DNA of 64,000 nucleotides, taken from NCBI RefSeq assembly GCF_039652435.2, contig NZ_CP190246.1, positions 3,968,001-4,032,000 on the forward strand. The letters are read 5' to 3'. This DNA comes from Niabella insulamsoli. GTDB taxonomy: Bacteria > Bacteroidota > Bacteroidia > Chitinophagales > Chitinophagaceae. The notes under the pieces were generated by a model that worked only from the letters and a program-made list of their open reading frames with translations, did not search any database and was not told the origin of the DNA. Shown here piece by piece: positions 9,014 to 16,950 of the stretch (position 1 is the stretch's first letter; every line of letters begins with the position of its first letter). The position numbers and the translations under genes are program-made.

Positions 9014-10567
9014 TTAGTTTTTCGCCTTCGACTCCTGCTCCAGCGCCGGTATAATAAACCGTTCAACTTCCGGAGTTTGATGCGCTTTTCTCATAATGTT
9101 TTCCAGCGTTGCAACAATGTCGGGATGCTGCGCTGCAAGATCATTTTCTTCAGCCGGATCGGTAGCCAGGTCATATAGTTCTGTCTTGATCTGGCCTTTC
9201 ATTAAATTCATGCGGATCGCTTTCCAATTTTTTACCCGAACCGCCTGCTGGCCGCCATATTCCGGATACTCGAAATACAGATACTCATGCTGCTTTTGCC
9301 TCGCACTGTTCCCTAAAATTTCAGGGAGCAAACTTATACCATCTACTTTCGCCGGAACTTTCATGTTGAAAAGTTCGCAAAGCGTCGGCATGATATCTAT
9401 CGTGGCAGAAACATGATCGGAGGTCGAACCCGCTTTTACTTTTCCCGGCCACTGCACGATAAATGGCATTCTGATGCCTCCTTCCCTGAGAAACCCTTTG
9501 CCCCAGCCATATTTTTCATTGAAAGGCCCGGCGCTGTTGAAAAACTCGGGATCGACTCCGGCGTTAAAAGCAGGGCCATTGTCGCTGCAAAACATAATGA
9601 TGGTATTTTCATACAGCCCATTCTTTTTTAGCTGATCTACAATTTGGCCCACCTGTTCATCTAACAAAGTGATCATCGCGGCATAAGTAGCGCGCGGATA
9701 GCGGCAGGGGAAATAGGAGCCGCCGCGGAAGGGCTTCTCATCGCCAAACTTTTTGTGATAATAATCAACCAGGCGCTCGGGCGCCTGCAGCGACACGTGG
9801 GGCAGTGGAGAAGGATAATATAAGAAAAAAGGTTGCTCTTTATTTTTATCAATAAAATTCAGCGCCGCTTTGATCAGAAAATCGGGGCCATAATCTTTTT
9901 GTTGAAAAGGCGCATAAGTTTTAGGATCCATGAGGTCGGCCGTTTTGGGCAGCGTGGTATCGGGAGCCACAATTTTATTGCTCAGGGCTACACGGTCTTC
10001 GTTTTCCCATAAATGTCCATTGTAATAAGTGTGATCCTGCCGCTGGCAGATATATCCGTAGAAATAATCAAATCCCTGGCGGTTGGGCAAGCCGGAAGTG
10101 AAGGGAGCGCCCAAACCCCATTTGCCTACGAGGCCTGTTGTGTATCCCGCTTCTTTCAACACTTCGGCGATCGTCAATGTTGAATCAGGAATAGGGAACT
10201 GACCTTCCAGAAAAGGATTTTCCTCCATTGCTTTAAAATCCCAAACGGGCCCGCGCTCGCCCCATTCGTGATTGCCGCGAATATAAGCGTGGCCGGAATT
10301 AATACCCGTCATGAGCAGGTAGCGCGAAGGCGCGCAGACAGCAAATGCATAATGCTGCGTAAATTTTTTACCATTTTTGGCTAATGCGTCGATATGCGGT
10401 GTTTCAATTTTTGTTTGTCCATAGCAACCCAGTTCGCCATACCCAAGATCATCGGCGAGAATATAGATAATATTAGGTTTGGCGGCTTTTCTTTGTTGGG
10501 CCAAACAAGTGCCCGACAGCAAACCACACCAGAAAAACGCCAGAAAAAAAATCGCTATCTTTTGCAT
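9014..10567 (-). CDS. Secreted family S1 sulfatase
   Basis: This is a 517-residue protein with a signal peptide (MQKIAIFFLAFFWCGLL, ending CLAQ). NIIYILADDLGYGELGCYG supplies the two metal Asp residues. CAPSR (Cys about residue 78) is the formylglycine site C-x-P-S-R that must be converted by a sulfatase-modifying enzyme. CSDNGP supplies further metal ligands and GKGFLREGGIRMPFIVQWPG is the usual C-terminal block. The ATG at 10567 is preferred over one nine codons upstream because it begins the signal peptide. It sits at the downstream end of the pectin locus, suggesting a role on a sulfated or decorated plant or algal glycan (inference). Confidence 0.93.
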   Translation of the reverse strand: MQKIAIFFLAFFWCGLLSGTCLAQQRKAAKPNIIYILADDLGYGELGCYGQTKIETPHIDALAKNGKKFTQHYAFAVCAPSRYLLMTGINSGHAYIRGNHEWGERGPVWDFKAMEENPFLEGQFPIPDSTLTIAEVLKEAGYTTGLVGKWGLGAPFTSGLPNRQGFDYFYGYICQRQDHTYYNGHLWENEDRVALSNKIVAPDTTLPKTADLMDPKTYAPFQQKDYGPDFLIKAALNFIDKNKEQPFFLYYPSPLPHVSLQAPERLVDYYHKKFGDEKPFRGGSYFPCRYPRATYAAMITLLDEQVGQIVDQLKKNGLYENTIIMFCSDNGPAFNAGVDPEFFNSAGPFNEKYGWGKGFLREGGIRMPFIVQWPGKVKAGSTSDHVSATIDIMPTLCELFNMKVPAKVDGISLLPEILGNSARQKQHEYLYFEYPEYGGQQAVRVKNWKAIRMNLMKGQIKTELYDLATDPAEENDLAAQHPDIVATLENIMRKAHQTPEVERFIIPALEQESKAKN

Positions 10568-10653
10568 ATTGAATCTTTTATAATTGCAGGGCAAGCCTCG
10601 TTGTTTATAAAAGTATCAAAGTTTGAACAGATTTTTTTGCGCAAACGATTGTG

Positions 10654-12276
10654 TCATTTTTCAATTCTGAACCAATCCACATCCACAAATCCGGCGTCGT
10701 TGATTTTTATGTCGCTGGTAATAAAAAGCCCTACTTTCGAACCGATCCATTTGCCCGGCGTAGCTTTCACCGAACCCGCCCGCGTGAATGTCTTGCCATC
10801 CAGGCTAAAGCTAAAAATGCAGGTTGTGTCCGACATTAGTTTCATGCGGAAATAAACTTCATTTTGGTTGATCCTGGCAAGCTCCTTTTCTGTTTCCTTG
10901 CCGTCCCGGTCTGCTTTTTCGCAGCTCGTAAATACGATATAATTCCCTTCCGGCTTTCTTTTTACGGCAATGTTGCCGTAGCTCATGGCCATTGTAGTCA
11001 GGCCCGCTTTTTCACCAATAAACTTTTCACTGAATGAAAAAGTCATTTTTGTTGTGGCGGTAAAAACATCGTTCGGAAATTTTTGAAGCAACACATGAGG
11101 CGTGTTCCAAAGCGTTTGGCCCTTTTCTATGGGATGCGCAAACAAACGCAAAGCGCCTTTAGCAGAGTTCATAAAACTCCAGGTTGCCTGCGGATTTGCC
11201 TGCCACTGCCATTGCAGGCCCATCTGGGTGCCGTTAAATTCATCTGACTCGACCGGGTTAATCATCGGGTACACACGGCCTACGTTTGGCTTTCTATGGC
11301 GAAGCACCGGGTTGCCTGTACCATCGCCGTTTTCATCCGCGCCAATGACCGGCCAGTCGTTAATCCATTTCATAGGCTGCAAATGAACCACGCGCCCCAT
11401 TGCTTCCTTATCCTGAAAATGTAAAAACCAATCCTCCCCCGTTTTTGTGTCTACCCAGGCGCCCTGATGCGGGCCATTCACCGGCGTCTTGCCCTGGTCC
11501 ATCACCACTTTGCGCTCGTATGGGCCGTAGATATTTTTACTTCGCAATACCAGTTGCCAACCCGTTGCCACACCGCCTGCGGGCGCGAACAGATAATAGT
11601 AGCCATTGCGTTTATACACTTTGGGGCCTTCGATAGTAGGATCCAATTCATGCCCATCATACACCATCACGCCGGCGCTCGTAGTTTTGGTACCCTCAGC
11701 ATTCATTTCTTTAATCACCAAAACGCTTTTAATGCCTGCGCGGCTTCCGGCATAAGCATGCGAGAGATATACTTTTCCGTCATCATCCCAAAACGGGCAG
11801 GGATCGATTAAGCCGGAGCCACCTTCTACCAACACGGGTTCGCTCCATGCGCCTGCTATATCCCTGGTTTTTATCATGTAGATGCCAAAATCCGGATCGG
11901 GATAATAGATGTAAAATTCATTGTTGTGATAGCGGATCGCCGGCGCCCAAACCCCGTTGCCATGTTGGTTTTTATTGAACACTTGTAGAGGCACCTGACG
12001 CTGTAAAGCATGCCCGATAATCGTCCAGTTGACAAGATCTTTTGAATGAAGAATAGGCAGGCCGGGCACAGCATCAAAACTGGAAGCGGTCATGTAAAAA
12101 TCATCACCGACACGCACCGCATCCGGGTCGGAATAATCAGCATTGATAACAGGATTTTTATAAGTGCCGTCACCGTTGTCAGGATTCCAGACCTGGGACA
12201 AATAAGGCGTCTGCGCCTGCAGGCAATAACCTAAAATCAATAGTCCGGCTGATAGCAATTGTCTTCTCATATGCAT
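10654..12276 (-). CDS. Secreted glycoside hydrolase family 43 with C-terminal beta-sandwich
   Basis: This 540-residue protein has a signal peptide (RRQLLSAGLLILGYCLQAQ). The five-bladed GH43 domain begins NPVINADYSDPDAVRVGDDFY (base Asp in SDPD) and continues with SGLIDPCPFWDDDGKVY (pKa Asp) and LDPTIEGPKVYKRNGYYYLF (acid Glu). Residues from about 340 (ESDEFNGTQMGLQWQW) form a DUF1349/CBM-like sandwich common in this family. GH43 enzymes release arabinose or xylose from plant side chains, which fits trimming of pectin arabinan. The ATG two codons further in is an alternative start. Confidence 0.92.
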   Translation of the reverse strand: MHMRRQLLSAGLLILGYCLQAQTPYLSQVWNPDNGDGTYKNPVINADYSDPDAVRVGDDFYMTASSFDAVPGLPILHSKDLVNWTIIGHALQRQVPLQVFNKNQHGNGVWAPAIRYHNNEFYIYYPDPDFGIYMIKTRDIAGAWSEPVLVEGGSGLIDPCPFWDDDGKVYLSHAYAGSRAGIKSVLVIKEMNAEGTKTTSAGVMVYDGHELDPTIEGPKVYKRNGYYYLFAPAGGVATGWQLVLRSKNIYGPYERKVVMDQGKTPVNGPHQGAWVDTKTGEDWFLHFQDKEAMGRVVHLQPMKWINDWPVIGADENGDGTGNPVLRHRKPNVGRVYPMINPVESDEFNGTQMGLQWQWQANPQATWSFMNSAKGALRLFAHPIEKGQTLWNTPHVLLQKFPNDVFTATTKMTFSFSEKFIGEKAGLTTMAMSYGNIAVKRKPEGNYIVFTSCEKADRDGKETEKELARINQNEVYFRMKLMSDTTCIFSFSLDGKTFTRAGSVKATPGKWIGSKVGLFITSDIKINDAGFVDVDWFRIEK

Positions 12277-12332
12277 CTCGTTTATAATTATAGCCGCCGC
12301 TTCATTTCGGGCGTAAGTAGTGTTATCTTGTT

Positions 12333-13292
12333 CTAATTTTTAATATCCCAACCCTTAAAAATATGCCTGGCCGTAAGTCTCCTGGCTTCTTGCTTGGAAA
12401 GTTGTTTTGACCATGATACGCGCTGATCTATAACTGCGCCCGGCCCTGAATTTTTGTATTCTGCATAGTGGACCGTTTGCTCTGCAGCAGGCCTGCCCCA
12501 GTTGTGCCAGCCTTCGGCCCTGATAAAGTCAGGTAGTGTAGTTTTGACAAAAACGGTTCTGGCGTAATCGCCCCACGGACGGCCTAAATAATAGCTAACC
12601 CCCTTATCACCCGTGATTGAACAATTCAGAAAAACCATGCCCGTCGATGCTTCTTTGGGCGTATTGGCCGCTGTGATGTAGCTGCCTCCTTTTTTACAAT
12701 AAATGGTGCAGCGTTCAAACAAAGCAGTTGCCGCTCCAAAAATAAAATCCGTGGTTCCTTCTATATAACAGTTTTGATAATACTGTCTGCTTTTTTCACC
12801 GGCGCCGTGCACATAAAGCGTATCCTGAAAACCCACAAACCGGCAATTTTTGAATCGGATCCTATCTGCCGAAACCCTTACGGCCACAGCCTGGCCGACT
12901 GGCCCTGCACTATTTTCAAAGGTGATATTTTCTGCATAAAAGCCATCACCGAAAATAAAAAATGAAGAGCTGCCTGTGGTGCCGATGTTTAGTCCTTTCT
13001 CATTTTTTTTACTGGCATAATCGTCGTAAGTGAGTACAACTCTGCTCACGTCCTGTCCTATAAAACTCACATTGGTTTTTGTAGCGGGCAACATGAGCTT
13101 CTCCTTATAGGTTCCATTTTTGATATAAATAACTGTTCTTGTTTCACTCGAATCTTTAACTGCATCAATCGCTTCCTGCACGGTTTTAAAATCGCCGGAG
13201 CCATCTTGGGCGACCACAAAATCGGGTTTTGCTGCGAACAGATTGACAGCAAATAATAAAAGAACCAATTGAAAAATTATTTTTAAATACAT
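12333..13292 (-). CDS. Secreted pectinesterase, CE8 (first copy)
   Basis: This is a 319-residue protein with a signal peptide (IIFQLVLLLFAVNLFAA) and the right-handed beta-helix signatures of CE8. These are VAQDGSGDFKTVQEAI, GQAVAVRV (Gln), FVGFQDTLY (Gln-Asp), GTTDFIFG (nucleophile Asp) and YLGRPWG (Arg). It removes methyl esters from homogalacturonan in the periplasm or outside the cell, preparing it for pectate lyases. The prophage lies about 75 bp upstream of its start, separating it from the second CE8 gene. A dyad-symmetric operator-like sequence remains between prophage and gene. Confidence 0.95.
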   Translation of the reverse strand: MYLKIIFQLVLLLFAVNLFAAKPDFVVAQDGSGDFKTVQEAIDAVKDSSETRTVIYIKNGTYKEKLMLPATKTNVSFIGQDVSRVVLTYDDYASKKNEKGLNIGTTGSSSFFIFGDGFYAENITFENSAGPVGQAVAVRVSADRIRFKNCRFVGFQDTLYVHGAGEKSRQYYQNCYIEGTTDFIFGAATALFERCTIYCKKGGSYITAANTPKEASTGMVFLNCSITGDKGVSYYLGRPWGDYARTVFVKTTLPDFIRAEGWHNWGRPAAEQTVHYAEYKNSGPGAVIDQRVSWSKQLSKQEARRLTARHIFKGWDIKN

Positions 13293-13333
13293 AGTTAGAT
13301 TGTTAGCCGCATTAAAAGCGCTAAATTAAAACG

Positions 13334-13361
13334 TTGCAATGATTAAATTGAATCGTTGCAA
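13334..13361. promoter_or_regulatory. Operator-like palindrome upstream of CE8
   Basis: TTGCAATGATT (13334-13344) and AATCGTTGCAA (13351-13361) form 11-bp arms with a single mismatch around a 6-bp spacer. They lie about 42-69 bp before the CE8 start. On the minus strand a TAATTTAG close to the Bacteroidota -7 box TAnnTTTG lies just downstream. A dimeric regulator binding here is inference. Confidence 0.45.
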
Positions 13362-13366
13362 TTTTA

Positions 13367-13375
13367 CACTTTTTT
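13367..13375. repeat. Flanking direct repeat, phage right end
   Basis: CACTTTTTT here is repeated at 51436-51444. Inside the element the two ends then read inward AAAAATCGCA and (reverse strand, after CG) AAAAATGCAC, a degenerate inverted end. Probably contains the target-site duplication. Confidence 0.5.
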
Positions 13376-13398
13376 AAAAATCGCAAAAAACAGCCTTT

Positions 13399-14219
13399 TT
13401 ACCCGATACTGTGGTTTTTAAATAGCATGATATCTGTATAGCTACTGCTGTAGTTCACGCTTGTATTTACCTTTTTAACCCGGGCCCCTGCAAATGGATT
13501 AACACCTCCAGTCTTACTTGCCACCCACTCACACAGCTCAATGATACTGCTTTTATTGCTGGTAAAATAGAAATAATTACCCGTTTTGAGTGTGTCTAAG
13601 ACATTTAGATAGTCGGTTAGCTTCCAGTAGTTACTATAAGCACTGCATTCCGTAGATAGGTATGGCGGATCGATTAAATACACCGTCCGGCCTGATCGAT
13701 AGGACTCGAAAACATACCTATAGTCCGCGTTAATCACTTCAAGCCCGTCCAGGTAACCATCTGCATTGTAGCTTCCCAACCGAACGGTATTGTAAAACGT
13801 TTTGGTTTTTAAGTCCTCTAAACTTTTCACATATTGCATTGCAAAGAGTAGAGAGGATGACAAAGTGATATAATCAACAAAGCCCTTTTGGCGGGCAATA
13901 ACGTCAATTATCTTTTGTCGGTGCGGCTCTTTAATCATTTTGTCCTTTGGAAGATCGGCGGTTATCTGCCGAATATTCTCCAGTAATTTGTTAGTGGTTG
14001 GTATTGACTCGAGGCGTTGCCGGTAACCGTCAAAGTCATTATAAATTACACGGGCGTCCGGGTACATGCGCTTTACTGTGTGGGCTAACAGGCCGCTGCC
14101 TCCGAACAAATCCACGAAAACACCGCGTTCCGGATAGTCTTTCAGCGCTTTTTAAATTCCTTCAAGAACTTTCTTTTCTGCCCCATAAATGGCAGGGGCG
14201 CTTGGTTGTAAATCTTCAT
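13399..14219 (-). pseudogene. D12-type adenine DNA methyltransferase, frameshifted
   Basis: The long open part (13399-14115) starts abruptly at DLFGGSGLLAHT, motif I of D12-class N6-adenine methyltransferases, and has motif IV DPPYLS. The missing N-terminus is present upstream in another frame. ATG at 14219 opens MKIYNQAPLPFMGQKRKFLK, the family's substrate/SAM entry block, but the frame runs into TGA after EFKKR. One extra A in the A5 run at 14149-14153 (minus strand) would restore a continuous protein of about 272 residues (EFKKALKDYPERGVFVDLFGG). The gene is therefore broken, phase-variable at a homopolymer, or affected by a sequencing error. Such genes protect phage DNA from host restriction. 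It is the last phage gene. Confidence 0.8.
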
Positions 14220-14242
14220 TGCTTTATGTTATTTTTGTTTTC

Positions 14243-14330
14243 TACCACAAAAAATAGGTGCATACACACCCCCAAAGGCATAGCCTCTGTCTTGGTGTGT
14301 ATGCACCTTTGTTATTCGCCCGATGTGGTA
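14243..14330. other. Large nested stem-loop between amidase and methylase genes
   Basis: AGGTGCATACACACC (14256-14270) is a perfect 15-bp inverted repeat of 14294-14308. It is enclosed by an outer TACCACA/TGTGGTA pair (14243-14249, 14324-14330), with a small AGGC-ATA-GCCT pair in the 23-base loop. There is no strong U-run on either side, so it may be a structured RNA, a weak bidirectional terminator or a protein-binding site. Confidence 0.6.
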
Positions 14331-14355
14331 GTTGGGCAATAAAGGCAGGGGTTTT

Positions 14356-14766
14356 TTAAATTCCTGCGTATTCAGCCTTTGCGTTGAAGCTGGGGCAGGC
14401 CTTGTGTACATTTGGAAAATCCCGATGCCCTGCTACGCTTGCTTTCGGAAACTTTGCTTTAAGTTCTTTCAACAGTCGAAGGATAGCCGCCTTTTGCTCT
14501 GGCGTTCTGTTATCCATTGCCCGGCCTTTGGTGTCAATGCCGCCAATATAGGATATGTTGATGATTTGACTATTCCATCCGCCAACGCCATTGCTCACCT
14601 TATCGATGGGAAGCAGGTTCACGACATTTCCGTTTGGTTCAATGATGTAATGATAGCCGGGATTTTTCCATCCCAAATTGTTCTTCCAGTAATTTTTAAT
14701 GCTGTCGATCGTTGTGGACTGTGGTGTAGCAGTACAATGAATTATCAGGTAATTTATCTTCCTCAT
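14356..14766 (-). CDS. Endolysin: N-acetylmuramoyl-L-alanine amidase
   Basis: This 136-residue protein is of the T7-lysozyme/Amidase_2 type. The zinc ligands are His10 (LIIHCTA), His114 (VAGHRDF) or His121, and Cys124 (HKACPSF). Tyr40 in GYHYIIE and Lys122 match the T7 catalytic residues. It cleaves the amide bond between MurNAc and the peptide stem. There is no signal peptide, so release across the inner membrane must depend on a holin, which was not identified with certainty. It sits in a lysis cluster with the two spanin-like genes upstream. Confidence 0.92.
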   Translation of the reverse strand: MRKINYLIIHCTATPQSTTIDSIKNYWKNNLGWKNPGYHYIIEPNGNVVNLLPIDKVSNGVGGWNSQIINISYIGGIDTKGRAMDNRTPEQKAAILRLLKELKAKFPKASVAGHRDFPNVHKACPSFNAKAEYAGI

Positions 14767-14780
14767 TGCTTATTTTTTAA

Positions 14781-15866
14781 CTATTTATAATTCCCGGAAA
14801 CAAACATCCAGGTGTTACCTTTTACATCTGTGACTTTCACACAAACTTTGACGCCCGATTGCGTAGCAATGCTGGCATCCGTACTAATCAACTTTTGATT
14901 TGAAAGGTCAGGTGATAACTTCCACCACTGGAATTCAACCCGGCTCTTATCTTCCGGATTGGCGCCGTTATATTCATAACTTGGTATAAGTCGGCCCGAT
15001 CTATTAGAGAATGAAATATTACTGGCATAGGGATGATTGGGGAGGCTTCCGATCGGGTAAGCTGCCTCTATTTGGTTAAAATATCGTTCCCGTTCGGCGT
15101 CCGTTAAACCTCTTTCGATGAACATCGAAGCGAGCCAGTTAAAATCAGCCGAATTTGTCTCTATACCCACTCCATAACCCAACCGGCGCGACCAGCTGCT
15201 GTTGCTCGTTGTTACTTCGCCAATATAGTCGCCATTTAACCAAGCCTTTGCTTTACCCTTGCCGCTGCCTGCATCTTCAAAGCGCAAGTGCAAAAAGTTG
15301 AGTGTAAAATATTGGAGGTCGATTTTGTTTTTGAAATACAAATCGCTGGTCATGGCGCGCAAATCGTTGATACTTCCAAAGCCGATGTAATAATTTCCCC
15401 AGCCTGAAACAATAGCCTCCCAATCCGTTCCGGGCAGCTTTCTAAATACGATTGTCTGTTCTTCCGGGAGCGGGAAAAAGTTACCGTTCGGGCGCGTCAG
15501 CAGGCTATAATTAGCATTAGGTTGATTGGTAAAAACCACTTCGTTGCCGATTTGGTAAGGCTTTATAAGTGTAGGGCTCGCAATGCCGGTGTAATTGATA
15601 TCCTTGCCTTTTAAAGCTTTTATGCCTACAACAGCACCGGTTTTGTCAGTTACAACACTCGAGGCTGTGTAGAAGGCGTCTACAAAGCTTTCTATTGCGC
15701 CGGTTTCCACCGGTGTTTGCGGTTCAGCGGGTTTAGTTGGTGCTACCTGGTAGTTCGACAAAAAACTGATAAAATCACTTTTTGTCAATTTTGACGTGTC
15801 GATCGTAAGCTGCGCCGCGCTAAATAACGGTAGCAGGAAAATGAGTGTAAGTAGTTTTAATTTCAC
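14781..15866 (-). CDS. Secreted phage protein with lectin-like fold, unknown role
   Basis: This is a 361-residue protein with a clear signal peptide (LKLLTLIFLLPLFSAAQ). After a Pro-rich stretch (about residues 42-52) the body contains ordered beta-rich segments such as LHLRFEDAGSGKGKAKAWLN and a C-terminal Ig-like end. This suggests a concanavalin/LamG-type sandwich, but no family is recognised. Secreted proteins encoded between phage lysis genes are often morons acting on the lysogen's surface, or are exported virion proteins. It overlaps the upstream lipoprotein gene by four bases (ATGA), so is co-translated with it. Confidence 0.6.
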   Translation of the reverse strand: MKLKLLTLIFLLPLFSAAQLTIDTSKLTKSDFISFLSNYQVAPTKPAEPQTPVETGAIESFVDAFYTASSVVTDKTGAVVGIKALKGKDINYTGIASPTLIKPYQIGNEVVFTNQPNANYSLLTRPNGNFFPLPEEQTIVFRKLPGTDWEAIVSGWGNYYIGFGSINDLRAMTSDLYFKNKIDLQYFTLNFLHLRFEDAGSGKGKAKAWLNGDYIGEVTTSNSSWSRRLGYGVGIETNSADFNWLASMFIERGLTDAERERYFNQIEAAYPIGSLPNHPYASNISFSNRSGRLIPSYEYNGANPEDKSRVEFQWWKLSPDLSNQKLISTDASIATQSGVKVCVKVTDVKGNTWMFVSGNYK

Positions 15867-16576
15867 TTTAAACGATTTTTAAATTTGGAAAAAAAGCCGG
15901 TTATCCGACCGGCGATAGTTGTCTTTTTGAATAGCAATACAAGCAGCCACAACACACCAACGACTAATACAACAAGCCCGATAACCTTCAAAGCGCCAAA
16001 CTTCTTTTCGACATCGACGCTTTTGTTTTTTGTTTGCTTTTTTAAACTGCTGCTGTCTTTCTCGCTTGTTTGTGTAGTATTAGTAGTAGTGGAGGTAGCA
16101 GCGCTGGTGCCGCCTGACTTACTGGTGTCGATTTCGTGGCTTGTTTTAAGCTTCACGTTTATCAATTCATAGTTTGTCGCATTGCTTCGCTGTGGCTTAA
16201 TATTTACAGCTAATTCGCCGGTCGGAGTTTTGTAAATAGTGGCCTCTGTGCCCGTATTTTTATCGACCGCTTTAGCAGTATCGCCCGATACCTGGAGTTG
16301 ATCAACGTTTAGGACAAATTTCAACTCGCTGGGTTGTACTCTATCTGTCTTTATCACCTTGTCCGCCGTGAACTCCATTGTAGAAAAAATCTTATAGAAG
16401 TTTTCAAAATAATTGGTTCCGACGCTGTCTTTTCGTTCCTGCTTAATTTCAGACTGTTTGCTTTTAACATGCACACTATCGACTACGGCGGAGCTGCGTT
16501 GCACTTTGCGCTTGACATGACAACTTTGTATAGAAGACAAAGCCACCAGTATTGATAATACGATTAGCTTTTTCAT
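15863..16576 (-). CDS. Phage lipoprotein with C-terminal membrane helix, possible spanin partner
   Basis: This is a 237-residue protein. The N-terminus MKKLIVLSILVALSSIQSC is a lipoprotein signal with the lipid Cys near residue 19. A charged segment, then a Ser/Thr/Lys-rich linker (about residues 150-190), leads to a C-terminal membrane helix (VIGLVVLVVGVLWLLVLLF) and a basic tail. An outer-membrane lipid anchor together with an inner-membrane helix would span the periplasm like a unimolecular spanin. Its start codon shares a base with the stop of the TM/coiled-coil gene upstream. Assignment to lysis is inference. Confidence 0.55.
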   Translation of the reverse strand: MKKLIVLSILVALSSIQSCHVKRKVQRSSAVVDSVHVKSKQSEIKQERKDSVGTNYFENFYKIFSTMEFTADKVIKTDRVQPSELKFVLNVDQLQVSGDTAKAVDKNTGTEATIYKTPTGELAVNIKPQRSNATNYELINVKLKTSHEIDTSKSGGTSAATSTTTNTTQTSEKDSSSLKKQTKNKSVDVEKKFGALKVIGLVVLVVGVLWLLVLLFKKTTIAGRITGFFSKFKNRLK

Positions 16577-16947
16577 TATTGCTTATTTTTTTTGGTTTCT
16601 AAAATGATCTGTTTCGGCCCTTCCGTGCTGTTAAACTGCTCAATGATTTGGTATTTACGTACGCTATCCTGCAATACCTCTTTTTGCATGCGTTCGTAAT
16701 CCCGATTTTGCTCCAGGTACATAATTCTTTTCTGTAAAATGGCGTTGTCAGCACGCAGCGCTGCCTTTTCTTCGCTGCATTGTGGATTGCTGTTAATAGC
16801 GAGATAAACAATAAACCCCAGCAGCGCGATGATTAGCACGATAAATACGACAATATAAGAGCCGGACTTGTCTTTACTCAGCGTTGTGACAGCCTCTTGC
16901 GGATTTATATTGTCAATCGGAAGTATATTTTTTATGTCTTCGGGCAT
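16576..16947 (-). CDS. Membrane-anchored coiled-coil protein, i-spanin-like
   Basis: This 123-residue protein has one transmembrane helix (about residues 30-52, SYIVVFIVLIIALLGFIVYL). A predicted periplasmic coiled coil follows (EEKAALRADNAILQKRIMYLEQN). This N-in, C-out layout is that of Rz-type inner-membrane spanins. Position between the tail fibre and the lipoprotein/amidase supports a lysis role. No direct family match is claimed. Confidence 0.55.
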   Translation of the reverse strand: MPEDIKNILPIDNINPQEAVTTLSKDKSGSYIVVFIVLIIALLGFIVYLAINSNPQCSEEKAALRADNAILQKRIMYLEQNRDYERMQKEVLQDSVRKYQIIEQFNSTEGPKQIILETKKNKQ

Positions 16948-16950
16948 TGT

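Noticed and set aside
13345..13357. The 13-bp inverted match with 51370-51382 as terminal inverted repeats
   Set aside because: Placing the ends there gives no target duplication and leaves the CACTTTTTT repeat unexplained. It may be chance or a transposase site.
13301..13358. Exact Mu-style TG...CA termini with a 5-bp duplication
   Set aside because: Several TG and CA dinucleotides near both ends were tried, but no pair gave matching 5-bp flanks, so only the 9-bp direct repeat is reported.
14332..14790. A 152-residue plus-strand reading frame
   Set aside because: Antisense to the amidase gene with all its catalytic residues; no motif of its own.
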